Shown in pieces: positions 15,636-22,599 of a DNA stretch of 27,186 bases; within the stretch, counting starts at the first letter, position 1; each line of letters opens with the position of its first letter. The stretch comes from a virus, in IMG/VR virus record IMGVR_UViG_3300036716_000873, positions 1-27,186 of that record. One strand, written 5' to 3'. Below the pieces are notes generated by a model. That model was not told the origin of the DNA. It saw nothing but the letters and a program-made list of their open reading frames with translations, and did not search any database. A program made the translations under genes and the position numbers.

Positions 15636-15861
15636 GAGCCCTTCTCCATATTTTATGTACATAAGATCGAGATATGCCCAACAGTTCTGCACATTCAACC
15701 TTCGTCATACCGCCCCATATCAGACACTCAACTACTGCTCTGTCTTGTTCGGGCAAGGCTTCTACTGCTTCTATAATTGACTCTTTGTTGTCAGAATCAA
15801 TTTGATCTACTGAGGCTCTTCTTTCTAGATGAGCAGGATCAATCGGTATTTCACGAGCCAT
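15610..15861 (-). CDS. Sigma factor region-4-like protein
   Basis: An 83-residue protein whose second half (~residues 28-82) matches sigma-70 region 4: EAVEALPEQDRAVVECLIWGGMTKVECAELLGISRSYVHKIWRRARETL, a helix-turn-helix that reads the -35 promoter element. Regions 1-3, including the -10-binding domain, are absent. It may act as an appropriator or anti-sigma-like regulator of host RNA polymerase, or bind DNA as a repressor. It overlaps dNMP kinase by 11 bases in a co-transcribed run. Confidence 0.75.
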   Translation of the reverse strand: MAREIPIDPAHLERRASVDQIDSDNKESIIEAVEALPEQDRAVVECLIWGGMTKVECAELLGISRSYVHKIWRRARETLKSVL

Positions 15862-16405
15862 CTAAGAACAATGCCTTACACTTATGACGGAACTCTTCTA
15901 AAGTTCCGTCATTGTCGATGACTAGATCCCATTGATCCCAGTCATCGAGGGCATGTTCTGATGGATGTTCTAGAACAGCGACATCAGGTCGGTTGATTTT
16001 GACCAGTGTGCCTCCTGCTCTTTTTATTGCTACGGCTTCATTAGGGAAACGAACGTCTGTTATAGCTACTGGATGACCTGCTTTTATCATCATTTCTGCC
16101 TGCTTCAAAACAGGTCTAACCCAAATATCTGTATGAATTAAGTCTCGTGCGCTAGTCCCTAGTTCCTGTAAGAAGAGTCTTACCTCTTCTATGGCTTTCA
16201 TGTTTTCCCAACCCTCATTGTCTATGCCTTCTTCAAGGCGTAAACCTGCTGATTCAATATATGGATTAAGACGGTAAGCGAGTTGACGAATCTGGTCAGC
16301 AAAAGCGATACGAGCGGTAGCTTCTGAGGCGTATGCAGCGGTGTCTTTGCCTACTCTTGCTCTGTAGGCAAAACCTATTAGTGGATACTTGCTTGTTTTC
16401 ATCAT
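15851..16405 (-). CDS. Deoxynucleoside monophosphate kinase
   Basis: A 184-residue P-loop kinase resembling T4 gp1, which phosphorylates dNMPs to dNDPs to feed phage DNA synthesis. Visible motifs are the glycine-rich N-terminal loop ending VGKDTAA (~19-24), FADQIR (~35-40), the substrate-side helix EEVRLFLQELG, DIWVRPV and ITDVRFPNEA (~114-123), all typical of the family. The start overlaps the upstream nuclease by 4 bases (ATGA). Likely cytoplasmic and early. Confidence 0.82.
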   Translation of the reverse strand: MMKTSKYPLIGFAYRARVGKDTAAYASEATARIAFADQIRQLAYRLNPYIESAGLRLEEGIDNEGWENMKAIEEVRLFLQELGTSARDLIHTDIWVRPVLKQAEMMIKAGHPVAITDVRFPNEAVAIKRAGGTLVKINRPDVAVLEHPSEHALDDWDQWDLVIDNDGTLEEFRHKCKALFLDGS

Positions 16406-16968
16406 CGTCTTTGACTGTCTATGTCAGTCACCTCACCTCCAAGACATTGTGACTCTTTCCAGACTTTATCCATGAGTAGTCTGGTAGCAAGTTCAGGTAT
16501 ATCTGCTTCATCAGCAAGCCGAACGAATTGGCTAAGGTCGATAATCCACTTGCCTTTTGTGTGTGTTTCCGTATGTCCCCTATTGAGTCGTGCTTTATCA
16601 ATCGAGATGATTTCCCAAATGGGTGCAAGAAAGACTCTTGGTTCTGCTTTGTCTGCTTTATCTCGTAATACAAAAAATACATTAGGAAACCATTGTAGGG
16701 CTTTTCTGACAGTTAGCTCATCTAGAATGAAAAGATTTCTTTCTTCTACTCCTTCTAGGACTCGCCAACCTTCTGTGTAGGTGTTGTTTTTTTCTTTTAT
16801 CTCTATGAAATATCCGGGAACCCAAATGTCTAAATCATCTTTTCCATTGAATTTAGTTAAATTCGGAACCCCTATACGATTAGCTACATACTCTTCGTAT
16901 TCTCTAGCATTCTTAAAGTCAAACCTTCGTTCGGCTTCTGTCCTTGTATATCTATTGGCTGTGGTCAT
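16402..16968 (-). CDS. PD-(D/E)XK nuclease-like protein
   Basis: 188 residues from the ATG at 16968, preceded by GGGAGAAGA. The longer frame starting at 17016 has no such site. An N-terminal helix (TEAERRFDFKNAREYEEYVANRIG) leads to the catalytic segment DDLDIWVPGYFIEIKEKNN, with D followed by E-x-K, the signature of the PD-(D/E)XK fold. It may be a structure-specific nuclease or a restriction-type enzyme. It overlaps the upstream Hjc-like gene by 17 bases. Confidence 0.65.
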   Translation of the reverse strand: MTTANRYTRTEAERRFDFKNAREYEEYVANRIGVPNLTKFNGKDDLDIWVPGYFIEIKEKNNTYTEGWRVLEGVEERNLFILDELTVRKALQWFPNVFFVLRDKADKAEPRVFLAPIWEIISIDKARLNRGHTETHTKGKWIIDLSQFVRLADEADIPELATRLLMDKVWKESQCLGGEVTDIDSQRR

Positions 16969-17287
16969 TCTTCTCCCAAGTTTGTAAAAGTTCCTGACCG
17001 AAGTCCCAATCAACAACCATTAAAGTCATTGAGTCCACCTCACGCCGATCACCAGAGGCGACAACCAATGCCCAACGGTTGTCACCCCCAGCTACTGCTT
17101 TGAGCAGTCGAACCCATTTTGGGATTTCCCACCTTTTCCTATGTTTTGCTTCAATAGGAAAAGGTACACCATGAAAATCATTTGATGGATTACCGGCTTT
17201 AGCCCTATCCGCTTCGGACCATATATTTTTCAAGCCGTCCAAAACCTCATTCTCAAAACGAGTGCCTTTTTGACGAGCTTTGTTCAT
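16952..17287 (-). CDS. Holliday-junction resolvase-like nuclease
   Basis: A 111-residue small nuclease. KGTRFENEVLDGLKNIW (catalytic E), the ND of SNDFHG, and PIEAKHRKR (E-x-K) reproduce the order of active-site residues of Hjc/Hje-type PD-(D/E)XK resolvases. The size is typical. The likely function is cutting branched DNA during recombination or before packaging. No ribosome binding site is seen. The start codon immediately follows a perfect 7-bp stem-loop (17288-17304), so initiation may depend on that structure or on coupling to the primase gene. Confidence 0.65.
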   Translation of the reverse strand: MNKARQKGTRFENEVLDGLKNIWSEADRAKAGNPSNDFHGVPFPIEAKHRKRWEIPKWVRLLKAVAGGDNRWALVVASGDRREVDSMTLMVVDWDFGQELLQTWEKNDHSQ

Positions 17288-17304
17288 TGAACTATTTTAG
17301 TTCA
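17288..17304 (-). other. Palindrome abutting a start codon
   Basis: TGAACTA-AAA-TAGTTCA (minus strand) is a perfect 7-bp inverted repeat filling the gap between the primase stop and the resolvase ATG. As RNA it would form a small hairpin touching the start codon. As DNA it could be an operator. Confidence 0.5.
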
Positions 17305-18309
17305 TTACCTGTGGATAATCGAGGAACTCTCTAATTCTTTGGAACTGCAAACTGAGTTGAAAGCCCATTTCATAATTGGCTCTAACCACTGGTCTGCATC
17401 TTCTATAGCTTCTGCAAACCTGCCACCGGGAGGTGTCAGTATTCCAGTTCTATTTATACCTGTATCTAGTAGCACTTTCTGTGTGGCGTTTCTGCCTGCT
17501 TCATCATCATCAAATGCAAGAATTATCACTTTGTACCGCTCAAGTGTCTTACACCATTCTTTTCTCCAAGTAGATGCTCCAGATGGTAAGGCAAAGCAAT
17601 CGACTTGCCCTTTAGACCATTTCTGTAGACACCATAGATCAGATTCTCCCTCAACTATTATTGACACACTGTTGTCAACATTTTGAGGAGTGACTGTATA
17701 TAGTCCAGAGGAGAAAGCTGAACCTGTTACCGAGTATTTAGCCCCTGAGCGAAAATCACGTACCTTTATCCCTCTGACTATTCCTTGTTGGTCTCTATGT
17801 GGTATCCAAAGAACATCCCCATACTTTTCATCGTTTTTAAGAGCTACACCATACTGCAGTAAGTCATCTAAAGTCAGGAAAGACCACTTACCAGAAACCC
17901 ATCCCTTAGCGGTCTCGTAAGAGTCCGTAGAACCCTCTGGTTGCTCTTCAAAAAGATCAGTAAGGTCAGGCAACTCGATTTTCTTCACAGGCGCAGGACG
18001 GCGTGTAAATAAGGCACTGGTGCGACCTGAGAGTATCTGTAAAGCCTCACCGTAACTACAACCTTTTGCTAACTGGACGAGCTTAATTACATCACCTGTT
18101 TCTCCAGTGCTAAAATCATGGAAATGCTCGTCTTTATCCCCGAAACTTCTACTATATATATGACAAGAAGGAGTGTGATCTGAAGGGTTCGTCAAAGACC
18201 TTATCTTATGTTGCCTGTTAGGGGACTCAAGCCCAACCAGTCGAATAGCATCAAGCATACTCACAGACTCTTTTATATGGTCTCTCAAACGATTATCGAA
18301 TTTTGGCAT
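17305..18309 (-). CDS. DnaG-type DNA primase
   Basis: 334 residues from the ATG at 18309, whose A overlaps the previous stop (TAATG). A TTG two codons upstream is less likely. It would make RNA primers for phage replication. The N-terminal ~90 residues resemble the CHC2 zinc-binding domain in layout (TPSCHIYSRSF ... HDFSTGETGDVIKLVQL), but the usual cysteines are largely missing. The Toprim catalytic domain has E220 (VEGESDLW) and FDDDEAGRNA (~266-275). There is no fused helicase. A separate DnaB-like gene lies upstream in the same operon. Confidence 0.82.
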   Translation of the reverse strand: MPKFDNRLRDHIKESVSMLDAIRLVGLESPNRQHKIRSLTNPSDHTPSCHIYSRSFGDKDEHFHDFSTGETGDVIKLVQLAKGCSYGEALQILSGRTSALFTRRPAPVKKIELPDLTDLFEEQPEGSTDSYETAKGWVSGKWSFLTLDDLLQYGVALKNDEKYGDVLWIPHRDQQGIVRGIKVRDFRSGAKYSVTGSAFSSGLYTVTPQNVDNSVSIIVEGESDLWCLQKWSKGQVDCFALPSGASTWRKEWCKTLERYKVIILAFDDDEAGRNATQKVLLDTGINRTGILTPPGGRFAEAIEDADQWLEPIMKWAFNSVCSSKELESSSIIHR

Positions 18310-18542
18310 TACCAAGGATCTCTTAATTCTAAAACAAGTTTACAATCATACGACTTTCTTAAAGGGGAAGTACCATCTTTATTGGTCACATTACAGAGAC
18401 TGGTATCTCCATGCTTTGTGCAGGAAACTCCAAAGCAGTAACCAAACTTAACCCCAAAAGCTATCCACTCGGAATAAGTCATCTCTGGTTGTTCACTTGG
18501 AACAACCCTTAGAGGGGCTCTAAAGAAGTTGTTGCTGGACAT
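18309..18542 (-). CDS. Hypothetical 77-residue protein
   Basis: Unrecognised. It overlaps the methyltransferase end by 23 bases and the primase start by one, so it belongs to the replication operon. A Cys/His-containing stretch (GYCFGVSCTKHGDTSLCNV) could hold metal, but spacing fits no standard motif. The C-terminus is YDCKLVLELRDPW. Confidence 0.5.
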   Translation of the reverse strand: MSSNNFFRAPLRVVPSEQPEMTYSEWIAFGVKFGYCFGVSCTKHGDTSLCNVTNKDGTSPLRKSYDCKLVLELRDPW

Positions 18543-19311
18543 TATTAAGTCTCTCTTTTGCTACTTTAATGAATTTTGGATCTATTTCACTCCCTAAGAA
18601 CTTTCGGTTTAGCTTTTTAGCGACAACCGCTGTAGTTCCTGTACCTATGAAAGGATCATAAACAGTGTCCGCTACTTCTGAAAAATTTTCCAAGATAATC
18701 TCAACTAACCTCTCAGGAAATACAGCACCATGACCTGTATGTTTACTTCGTTCTCTTTTAATTAGCCATAGATCGTCTAGTGTGCCTCTCTCAAAGTTTC
18801 CTTTAGATAGAAACTGCCGACTAATGGCATCATCCCTATCAAAAACTAATATGAGTTCTGTTCTGCGATTAAGAACGTGTTCTGCCATTGCGGGTTGACC
18901 ATGCCCCTTGTCCCAAACAATAATTTCTTTAAGCTGTTCATTAAAATCTCCAATCATTTGAAAAACTGAACGCTTACTGCCAGTGACAATACCTACATTG
19001 TAAAAAACTAATGGTGACACCCTTAAGAGTTCTTTGAGAATGTTCGTGTGTAATTCGTTGTATTCTTCAATAGGTAAGTTGTCATCAAAACCTTCATACT
19101 TACTACTAAACTCTTTGACTACCTGCCGTGAACAATACTCCCCCCATGCGCCGTTCTCATATTTTCCCTTACCACTTTTTCTTCTTATCCGTAGGTTCAT
19201 ATTGTAAGGCGGTGAAGTAATTACTAAATCAACAGAGTCATCTCTCATCTTCCCTAATGTTGTTAGGCAATCTTCATTGAAAATTTCACTTTCTAAAAAC
19301 TCTTTATTCAT
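18520..19311 (-). CDS. DNA methyltransferase, beta-class
   Basis: A 263-residue SAM-dependent DNA methyltransferase. Motif IV TSPPY lies at ~32-36 and the SAM-binding motif I DPFIGTGTT at ~219-227, with HGAVFPERLVE before it. The catalytic motif coming before the SAM motif defines the beta group (N6-adenine or N4-cytosine). SPPY favours N4-cytosine but does not decide it. No cognate restriction enzyme is beside it, so it is probably an orphan methylase that protects phage DNA or has a regulatory role. It overlaps the upstream transglycosylase by ATGA. Confidence 0.88.
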   Translation of the reverse strand: MNKEFLESEIFNEDCLTTLGKMRDDSVDLVITSPPYNMNLRIRRKSGKGKYENGAWGEYCSRQVVKEFSSKYEGFDDNLPIEEYNELHTNILKELLRVSPLVFYNVGIVTGSKRSVFQMIGDFNEQLKEIIVWDKGHGQPAMAEHVLNRRTELILVFDRDDAISRQFLSKGNFERGTLDDLWLIKRERSKHTGHGAVFPERLVEIILENFSEVADTVYDPFIGTGTTAVVAKKLNRKFLGSEIDPKFIKVAKERLNNVQQQLL

Positions 19312-19700
19312 CTCATCTCCACACCCTGTCTATTGAGACAGCGCCTTGATGGATACCAGTGGGATAAGCCTCCCCATCTTTCATTCCCATTCTGGTTATA
19401 GAAAAGCCAACTGGCTACTGCTACGTTTGCGACTGGATCGTAGATACTGCTACCCTCAAAACCGGCTTTTCTGCTACGTTCGTCCCACCACTTCGGTAAG
19501 TGCTGGAAAAATCCTGTGGCTCCGCTCTTAGGGTTGACCGCTGTCGAATAAAAATCATTAGGATCAGCAGATGACTCACAAAAGGCTACAGCTAGGAAAG
19601 TATCCTGATCCTCAGGAGCAAAGAAACTTGACACAAGTTCGTCAAGTGAGGCACAACCGCCTACATTAACTAGAGAAAGAACTAATGCTAATCTCGCCAT
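19308..19700 (-). CDS. Lipoprotein lytic transglycosylase-like protein
   Basis: A 130-residue protein. The N-terminal signal peptide ends in a lipobox (VNVGGC, lipidated C16). Then an SLT-type domain: catalytic-type E42 in AVAFCESSADPNDF, GATGFFQHLP (~60-69, the GxxQ segment) and a C-terminal WGGLSHW. Such enzymes cut peptidoglycan glycan strands. The unexpected place is inside a replication operon, far from the endolysin. It overlaps a small membrane protein by 13 bases. It could act in late lysis, in DNA entry or in exclusion. Confidence 0.7.
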   Translation of the reverse strand: MARLALVLSLVNVGGCASLDELVSSFFAPEDQDTFLAVAFCESSADPNDFYSTAVNPKSGATGFFQHLPKWWDERSRKAGFEGSSIYDPVANVAVASWLFYNQNGNERWGGLSHWYPSRRCLNRQGVEMR

Positions 19701-19879
19701 GTCTTTCTTTTCCCCCTCATAGAACGAAGTACGTCAGGATGAAAAGAATTGATAGGTTCTCTATTGAGATTTTTCATCACATCATTTATTCGTCTATCTG
19801 AAACCCAAATACTCATAACTTTCACTATAAGTATAAAAAGTATAATTCCCAAACCTAAAAGAATATATTGTTCAGACAT
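19688..19879 (-). CDS. Small N-terminal-anchor membrane protein
   Basis: A 63-residue protein with one hydrophobic helix (~5-25, YILLGLGIILFILIVKVMSIW) and a basic soluble tail (MKNLNREPINSF ... RGKRKTWRD). The start follows AGGAGG with 7-nt spacing. It overlaps the lipoprotein transglycosylase gene by 13 bases in another frame. The pairing of a membrane anchor with a lipoprotein superficially resembles spanin pairs, but the partner is an enzyme and not a Pro-rich o-spanin. Confidence 0.6.
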   Translation of the reverse strand: MSEQYILLGLGIILFILIVKVMSIWVSDRRINDVMKNLNREPINSFHPDVLRSMRGKRKTWRD

Positions 19880-19890
19880 TCATCTGCCTC

Positions 19891-20745
19891 CTATGGATAA
19901 TTTAACACAAGTTCTGCTATGCGACCTGTATCTGGATGCCATTTATGTTTAACACCGTCTGGATGTATACCTCCTCCAGTTCGAGTCTTTAAGAACTGGA
20001 GCCTAATATCATTTTCTAAGAGCATCCTAGTTTCTTGAGATACGTCAGGAGACAAACTCGGCTTATACATTCCCAAAACATAATCTGCTGATTCCTCACC
20101 ACCAAATTTACCATCTGTTAAATCGAGAGGTTTATGACCAGCGTTCTGTTCCCCTCGTTTAACTTGGTGGAGAACACAGAGAGCCACATCATGCTCTCTT
20201 GCAAAAACTTTCAAAGCCCTACCGAGACTCTGCACATTGTCCATCTGGTTAGTGCCATAGTTGCGGATCAATTCTAGGTAATCAACTAAGATTAAACGAG
20301 GACTCACACCCATCTTTGTTTGGTATTCCTCTATCTTGTCGGACATATCACCTAACCCTAAATCGGGTTCATCAGCAATCATTAGAAGAGGGAAATCTGA
20401 GGTCGTGGATTCCACAGCAGAGGAAACTCCGTGTTCTCGCATTGATTCCTCTATTGTCTTTGTGGGCGTGTTTGTATATGCAGAAGAAATACGTTCAAGA
20501 ATGTAACGTCCGTGCATCTCTAAAGAAAAAATTATTGTAGGAACTTCTGGTACGTTTACCGCCCAATTAACAAGCCACCATGTTTTACCTACACCTGTTC
20601 TGGCTAACAGGATCATCACTTGCCCGGGAGCTATGCCCCCAGATGTCAGGTCATCGAAAAAACTATACCCAGTGGGGACTCGGACAATATCCGAAGTCGC
20701 CCACTGGTATAGTTCACCCTTGACCTCTTGAAGGTCTCTCAACAC
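19891..20745 (-). CDS. DnaB-type replicative helicase (RecA-fold ATPase)
   Basis: A 284-residue ATPase matching the C-terminal domain of DnaB/gp4-type helicases, lacking the N-terminal primase-interaction domain. Walker A AxxxxGKT (~48-55), the FSLEM motif (~73-77) with the catalytic Glu, Walker B LILVDY (~151-156), and the Q194-containing VLHQVKRGE motif are all present. The start is GTG, directly after the previous stop. It would unwind DNA ahead of the replisome, with the DnaG-type primase downstream in the operon. No helicase loader was recognised. Confidence 0.83.
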   Translation of the reverse strand: MLRDLQEVKGELYQWATSDIVRVPTGYSFFDDLTSGGIAPGQVMILLARTGVGKTWWLVNWAVNVPEVPTIIFSLEMHGRYILERISSAYTNTPTKTIEESMREHGVSSAVESTTSDFPLLMIADEPDLGLGDMSDKIEEYQTKMGVSPRLILVDYLELIRNYGTNQMDNVQSLGRALKVFAREHDVALCVLHQVKRGEQNAGHKPLDLTDGKFGGEESADYVLGMYKPSLSPDVSQETRMLLENDIRLQFLKTRTGGGIHPDGVKHKWHPDTGRIAELVLNYP

Positions 20746-21324
20746 TTAGGGTTTAATTTTACCGTCAGCTATTAAAGACGCATATTCATCAGCAAATCCT
20801 GCTTCTTTGAACGCCCATTCTGGAGCATGTTTTCCATACTTACTATCAAACAACCAGACTGCTATCTTGTAGCCATTAACCTCAAGGGTCTTATGGGAAA
20901 GATCTGGCTTTGTGCCACCATGAACCGAACCTTCACCAGAGGCGAATACAGTCCAGTCGTCAGGGTTATGAAAAAAAGCATCTTCACATTTCTGAACCAT
21001 AGTGCTTTTACCATGAAGAGGTTTTGGAGTGCCAGGGGTATGACCTGATCCTGTGTTGACTGGCACAGGAATATCATCTTGGTCTACCCTTACTGGTGCT
21101 TCACCACTGGGAGGAGTGAAAGCCTCTATAACTTTATCCTCCGCTTCCTGTTGTGACAGTTGAGGAGGTGTCTCCGCACCTGCCACATCAAGGATAGTAG
21201 AATGGATAAGTTCCACAGCGGCAGCAAAATCGCCACTGTTAAGAACAGATGCACCCTTTCCTTGAAAAAGCTCACCAGCAACTTTCGATGCTGTCTGAGC
21301 AACTATTAAATTGTCTCTACTCAT
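20746..21324 (-). CDS. Hypothetical 192-residue protein
   Basis: Start at the ATG (MSRDNL) with AAGGAGAAAGT upstream. The longer frame beginning at 21378 is rejected. The N-terminal part is helical, the middle is a Pro/Gly-rich linker (TPPSGEAPVR ... GSGHTPGTPKPLHG), and the C-terminal ~70 residues form a compact domain (DDWTVFASGEGSVHGGTKPD ... APEWAFKEAGF). It is flanked by helicase and nuclease genes and overlaps both neighbours or abuts them. A single-strand-binding or helicase-accessory role is possible but unproven. Confidence 0.5.
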   Translation of the reverse strand: MSRDNLIVAQTASKVAGELFQGKGASVLNSGDFAAAVELIHSTILDVAGAETPPQLSQQEAEDKVIEAFTPPSGEAPVRVDQDDIPVPVNTGSGHTPGTPKPLHGKSTMVQKCEDAFFHNPDDWTVFASGEGSVHGGTKPDLSHKTLEVNGYKIAVWLFDSKYGKHAPEWAFKEAGFADEYASLIADGKIKP

Positions 21325-22229
21325 ACTTTCTCCTTGTGTTGAGTACGTCCAAATGGACACCTTACCCAGTGATCGCAATATGCCTCACTGCAAAGGAATG
21401 ATTCCGTGTTAGGGAAAAATGGTCCACCCTGATCCACAGCTAACGCCACGAGTTTAGCTGTCAGCATGGTGGCTTCGACTTGTTCTTTATCTCTCTCTTC
21501 ATGGATACGCCAGAAAGGTTTAACAGGAGGCTTGTTACCTCTCACTGGCTTCTTCAAAATCTTATCTATCTCAACAGCGATAACATCGTAAACAAATGTA
21601 ATCTCGGCATCTGGATTTCCTAGCATATGTCTAACAGCGTTAATGTAATAACTTGCTTGTGGAGTTTTATGTGCAGAGAACTTGTCACTACGAGGAGGCT
21701 TCTTAGTTGTCTTGTGATCCACGATATATATATTGCCGTAGTTGTCTCGTAAATTCAAATCCATTGTCCCACCAAGTTCCCAGTTAGGGACACCTGATTC
21801 CCAGTCAAGTTTGAAAGTATGCTCGACTGCTAACACTTCATAGTTCTCATCCCAGTAACATTCTTCTTTGAAGTAGTATTCAAGCATTCTATTTATGAAT
21901 GCGATTGACATGAACTTGTCAAGTATTACTTCATCTTCTGAAGCGGTTTTAGGTTGATATATCCAGTTGAAATCATCTGTGATTTCTAATTCGTGCTTAA
22001 AGGCTTCTGTGGCACATTCTTGAAACTCATCAAGCATGTATAGGAGATGAACGTCACCAGTCTCTTTTCTAGTATTGTAGTAAAGTTCCAGACCAGCATG
22101 AAAACCTGTACCTATAGCTCTAGAGACACCATTACCATAAGGGATGTTTGGATCTATAGCATACTTTAGTTTCTGACCGCACTGCATAGCCGTGCTTATC
22201 AACGACTGTCTCATTAAATTGTTCTTCAA
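21321..22229 (-). CDS. Cas4/RecB-like PD-(D/E)XK nuclease with cysteine cluster
   Basis: A 302-residue nuclease. The catalytic core has GGTMDL (D157) and IVDHKTTKK (D171, K173). C17 near the N-terminus and C280, C285 and C291 near the C-terminus are arranged like the four cysteines that hold a [4Fe-4S] staple in Cas4, AddB and related enzymes. The likely job is exonucleolytic processing of DNA ends for recombination or replication. The start is TTG at 22229, supported by GGAG 7 nt upstream and an overlap with the HTH gene stop. An ATG at 22214 is the alternative. Confidence 0.78.
   Translation of the reverse strand: MKNNLMRQSLISTAMQCGQKLKYAIDPNIPYGNGVSRAIGTGFHAGLELYYNTRKETGDVHLLYMLDEFQECATEAFKHELEITDDFNWIYQPKTASEDEVILDKFMSIAFINRMLEYYFKEECYWDENYEVLAVEHTFKLDWESGVPNWELGGTMDLNLRDNYGNIYIVDHKTTKKPPRSDKFSAHKTPQASYYINAVRHMLGNPDAEITFVYDVIAVEIDKILKKPVRGNKPPVKPFWRIHEERDKEQVEATMLTAKLVALAVDQGGPFFPNTESFLCSEAYCDHWVRCPFGRTQHKEKV
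21905..21922. repeat. Dyad TTGACA-N6-TGTCAA inside nuclease gene
   Basis: TTGACATGAACTTGTCAA has exact 6-base half sites at the same spacing as the right-arm dyads, but it lies inside the nuclease coding sequence and the seventh pair mismatches (T-T). It may be an intragenic operator or a chance match. Confidence 0.45.
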
Positions 22230-22558
22230 ATGTTCGCTCCAGATAGAATATGGACTAGTCTGTTAATTTTAATCAAGTATCTCACCTGATGAATAGTAGC
22301 AGTGGTCTGTGACACTATTTCTGGAACAGTGAGCCCAGCACGGTATCTGAGAAGGATTGCCTGCTTGGTGACAGGGCTTAAAGGTCTTGCCCTACCTCTC
22401 TTAGGGTTAGGGATTAGTCCAAATTTATCGTGGACTCTGTATATCCATGTACGTGACCATCCCCCTATTCGAGAGATTTCTAACACGCTGTAGCCTACCT
22501 CATGGAGACCACAGATTTCGTCATAAGAGTTTGGTGGTTCTGGAGCTTGTATCTGCAT
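22226..22558 (-). CDS. Helix-turn-helix DNA-binding protein
   Basis: A 110-residue protein with two HTH-like segments: YSVLEISRIGGWSRTWIYRVHDKFG (~29-50) and LTVPEIVSQTTATIHQVRYLIKINRL (~75-101). A basic linker joins them (NPKRGRARPLSP). This resembles transposase/resolvase-type or homeodomain-like HTH repeats. It is a candidate transcriptional regulator. The start follows a TATACT-N6 box with no ribosome binding site, suggesting a leaderless mRNA. It overlaps the nuclease gene by 4 bases. Confidence 0.65.
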   Translation of the reverse strand: MQIQAPEPPNSYDEICGLHEVGYSVLEISRIGGWSRTWIYRVHDKFGLIPNPKRGRARPLSPVTKQAILLRYRAGLTVPEIVSQTTATIHQVRYLIKINRLVHILSGANI

Positions 22559-22570
22559 TCACCCAGTATA
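22559..22570 (-). promoter_or_regulatory. Leaderless-type -10 box for HTH regulator
   Basis: TATACT followed by GGGTGA and the ATG on the minus strand gives the same TATACT-N6-ATG spacing as at the integrase. A matching -35 is not clear. It implies a separate promoter between endolysin and regulator. Confidence 0.5.
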
Positions 22571-22599
22571 CAATAGCTAAGTGACAAGGTGTGCAATAC

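Noticed and set aside
19629-19646. Another dyad TTGACACAAGTTCGTCAA in the transglycosylase gene
   Set aside because: The left half matches but the right half has only GTCAA, so the dyad is imperfect and it lies in coding sequence. It is likely a chance match.
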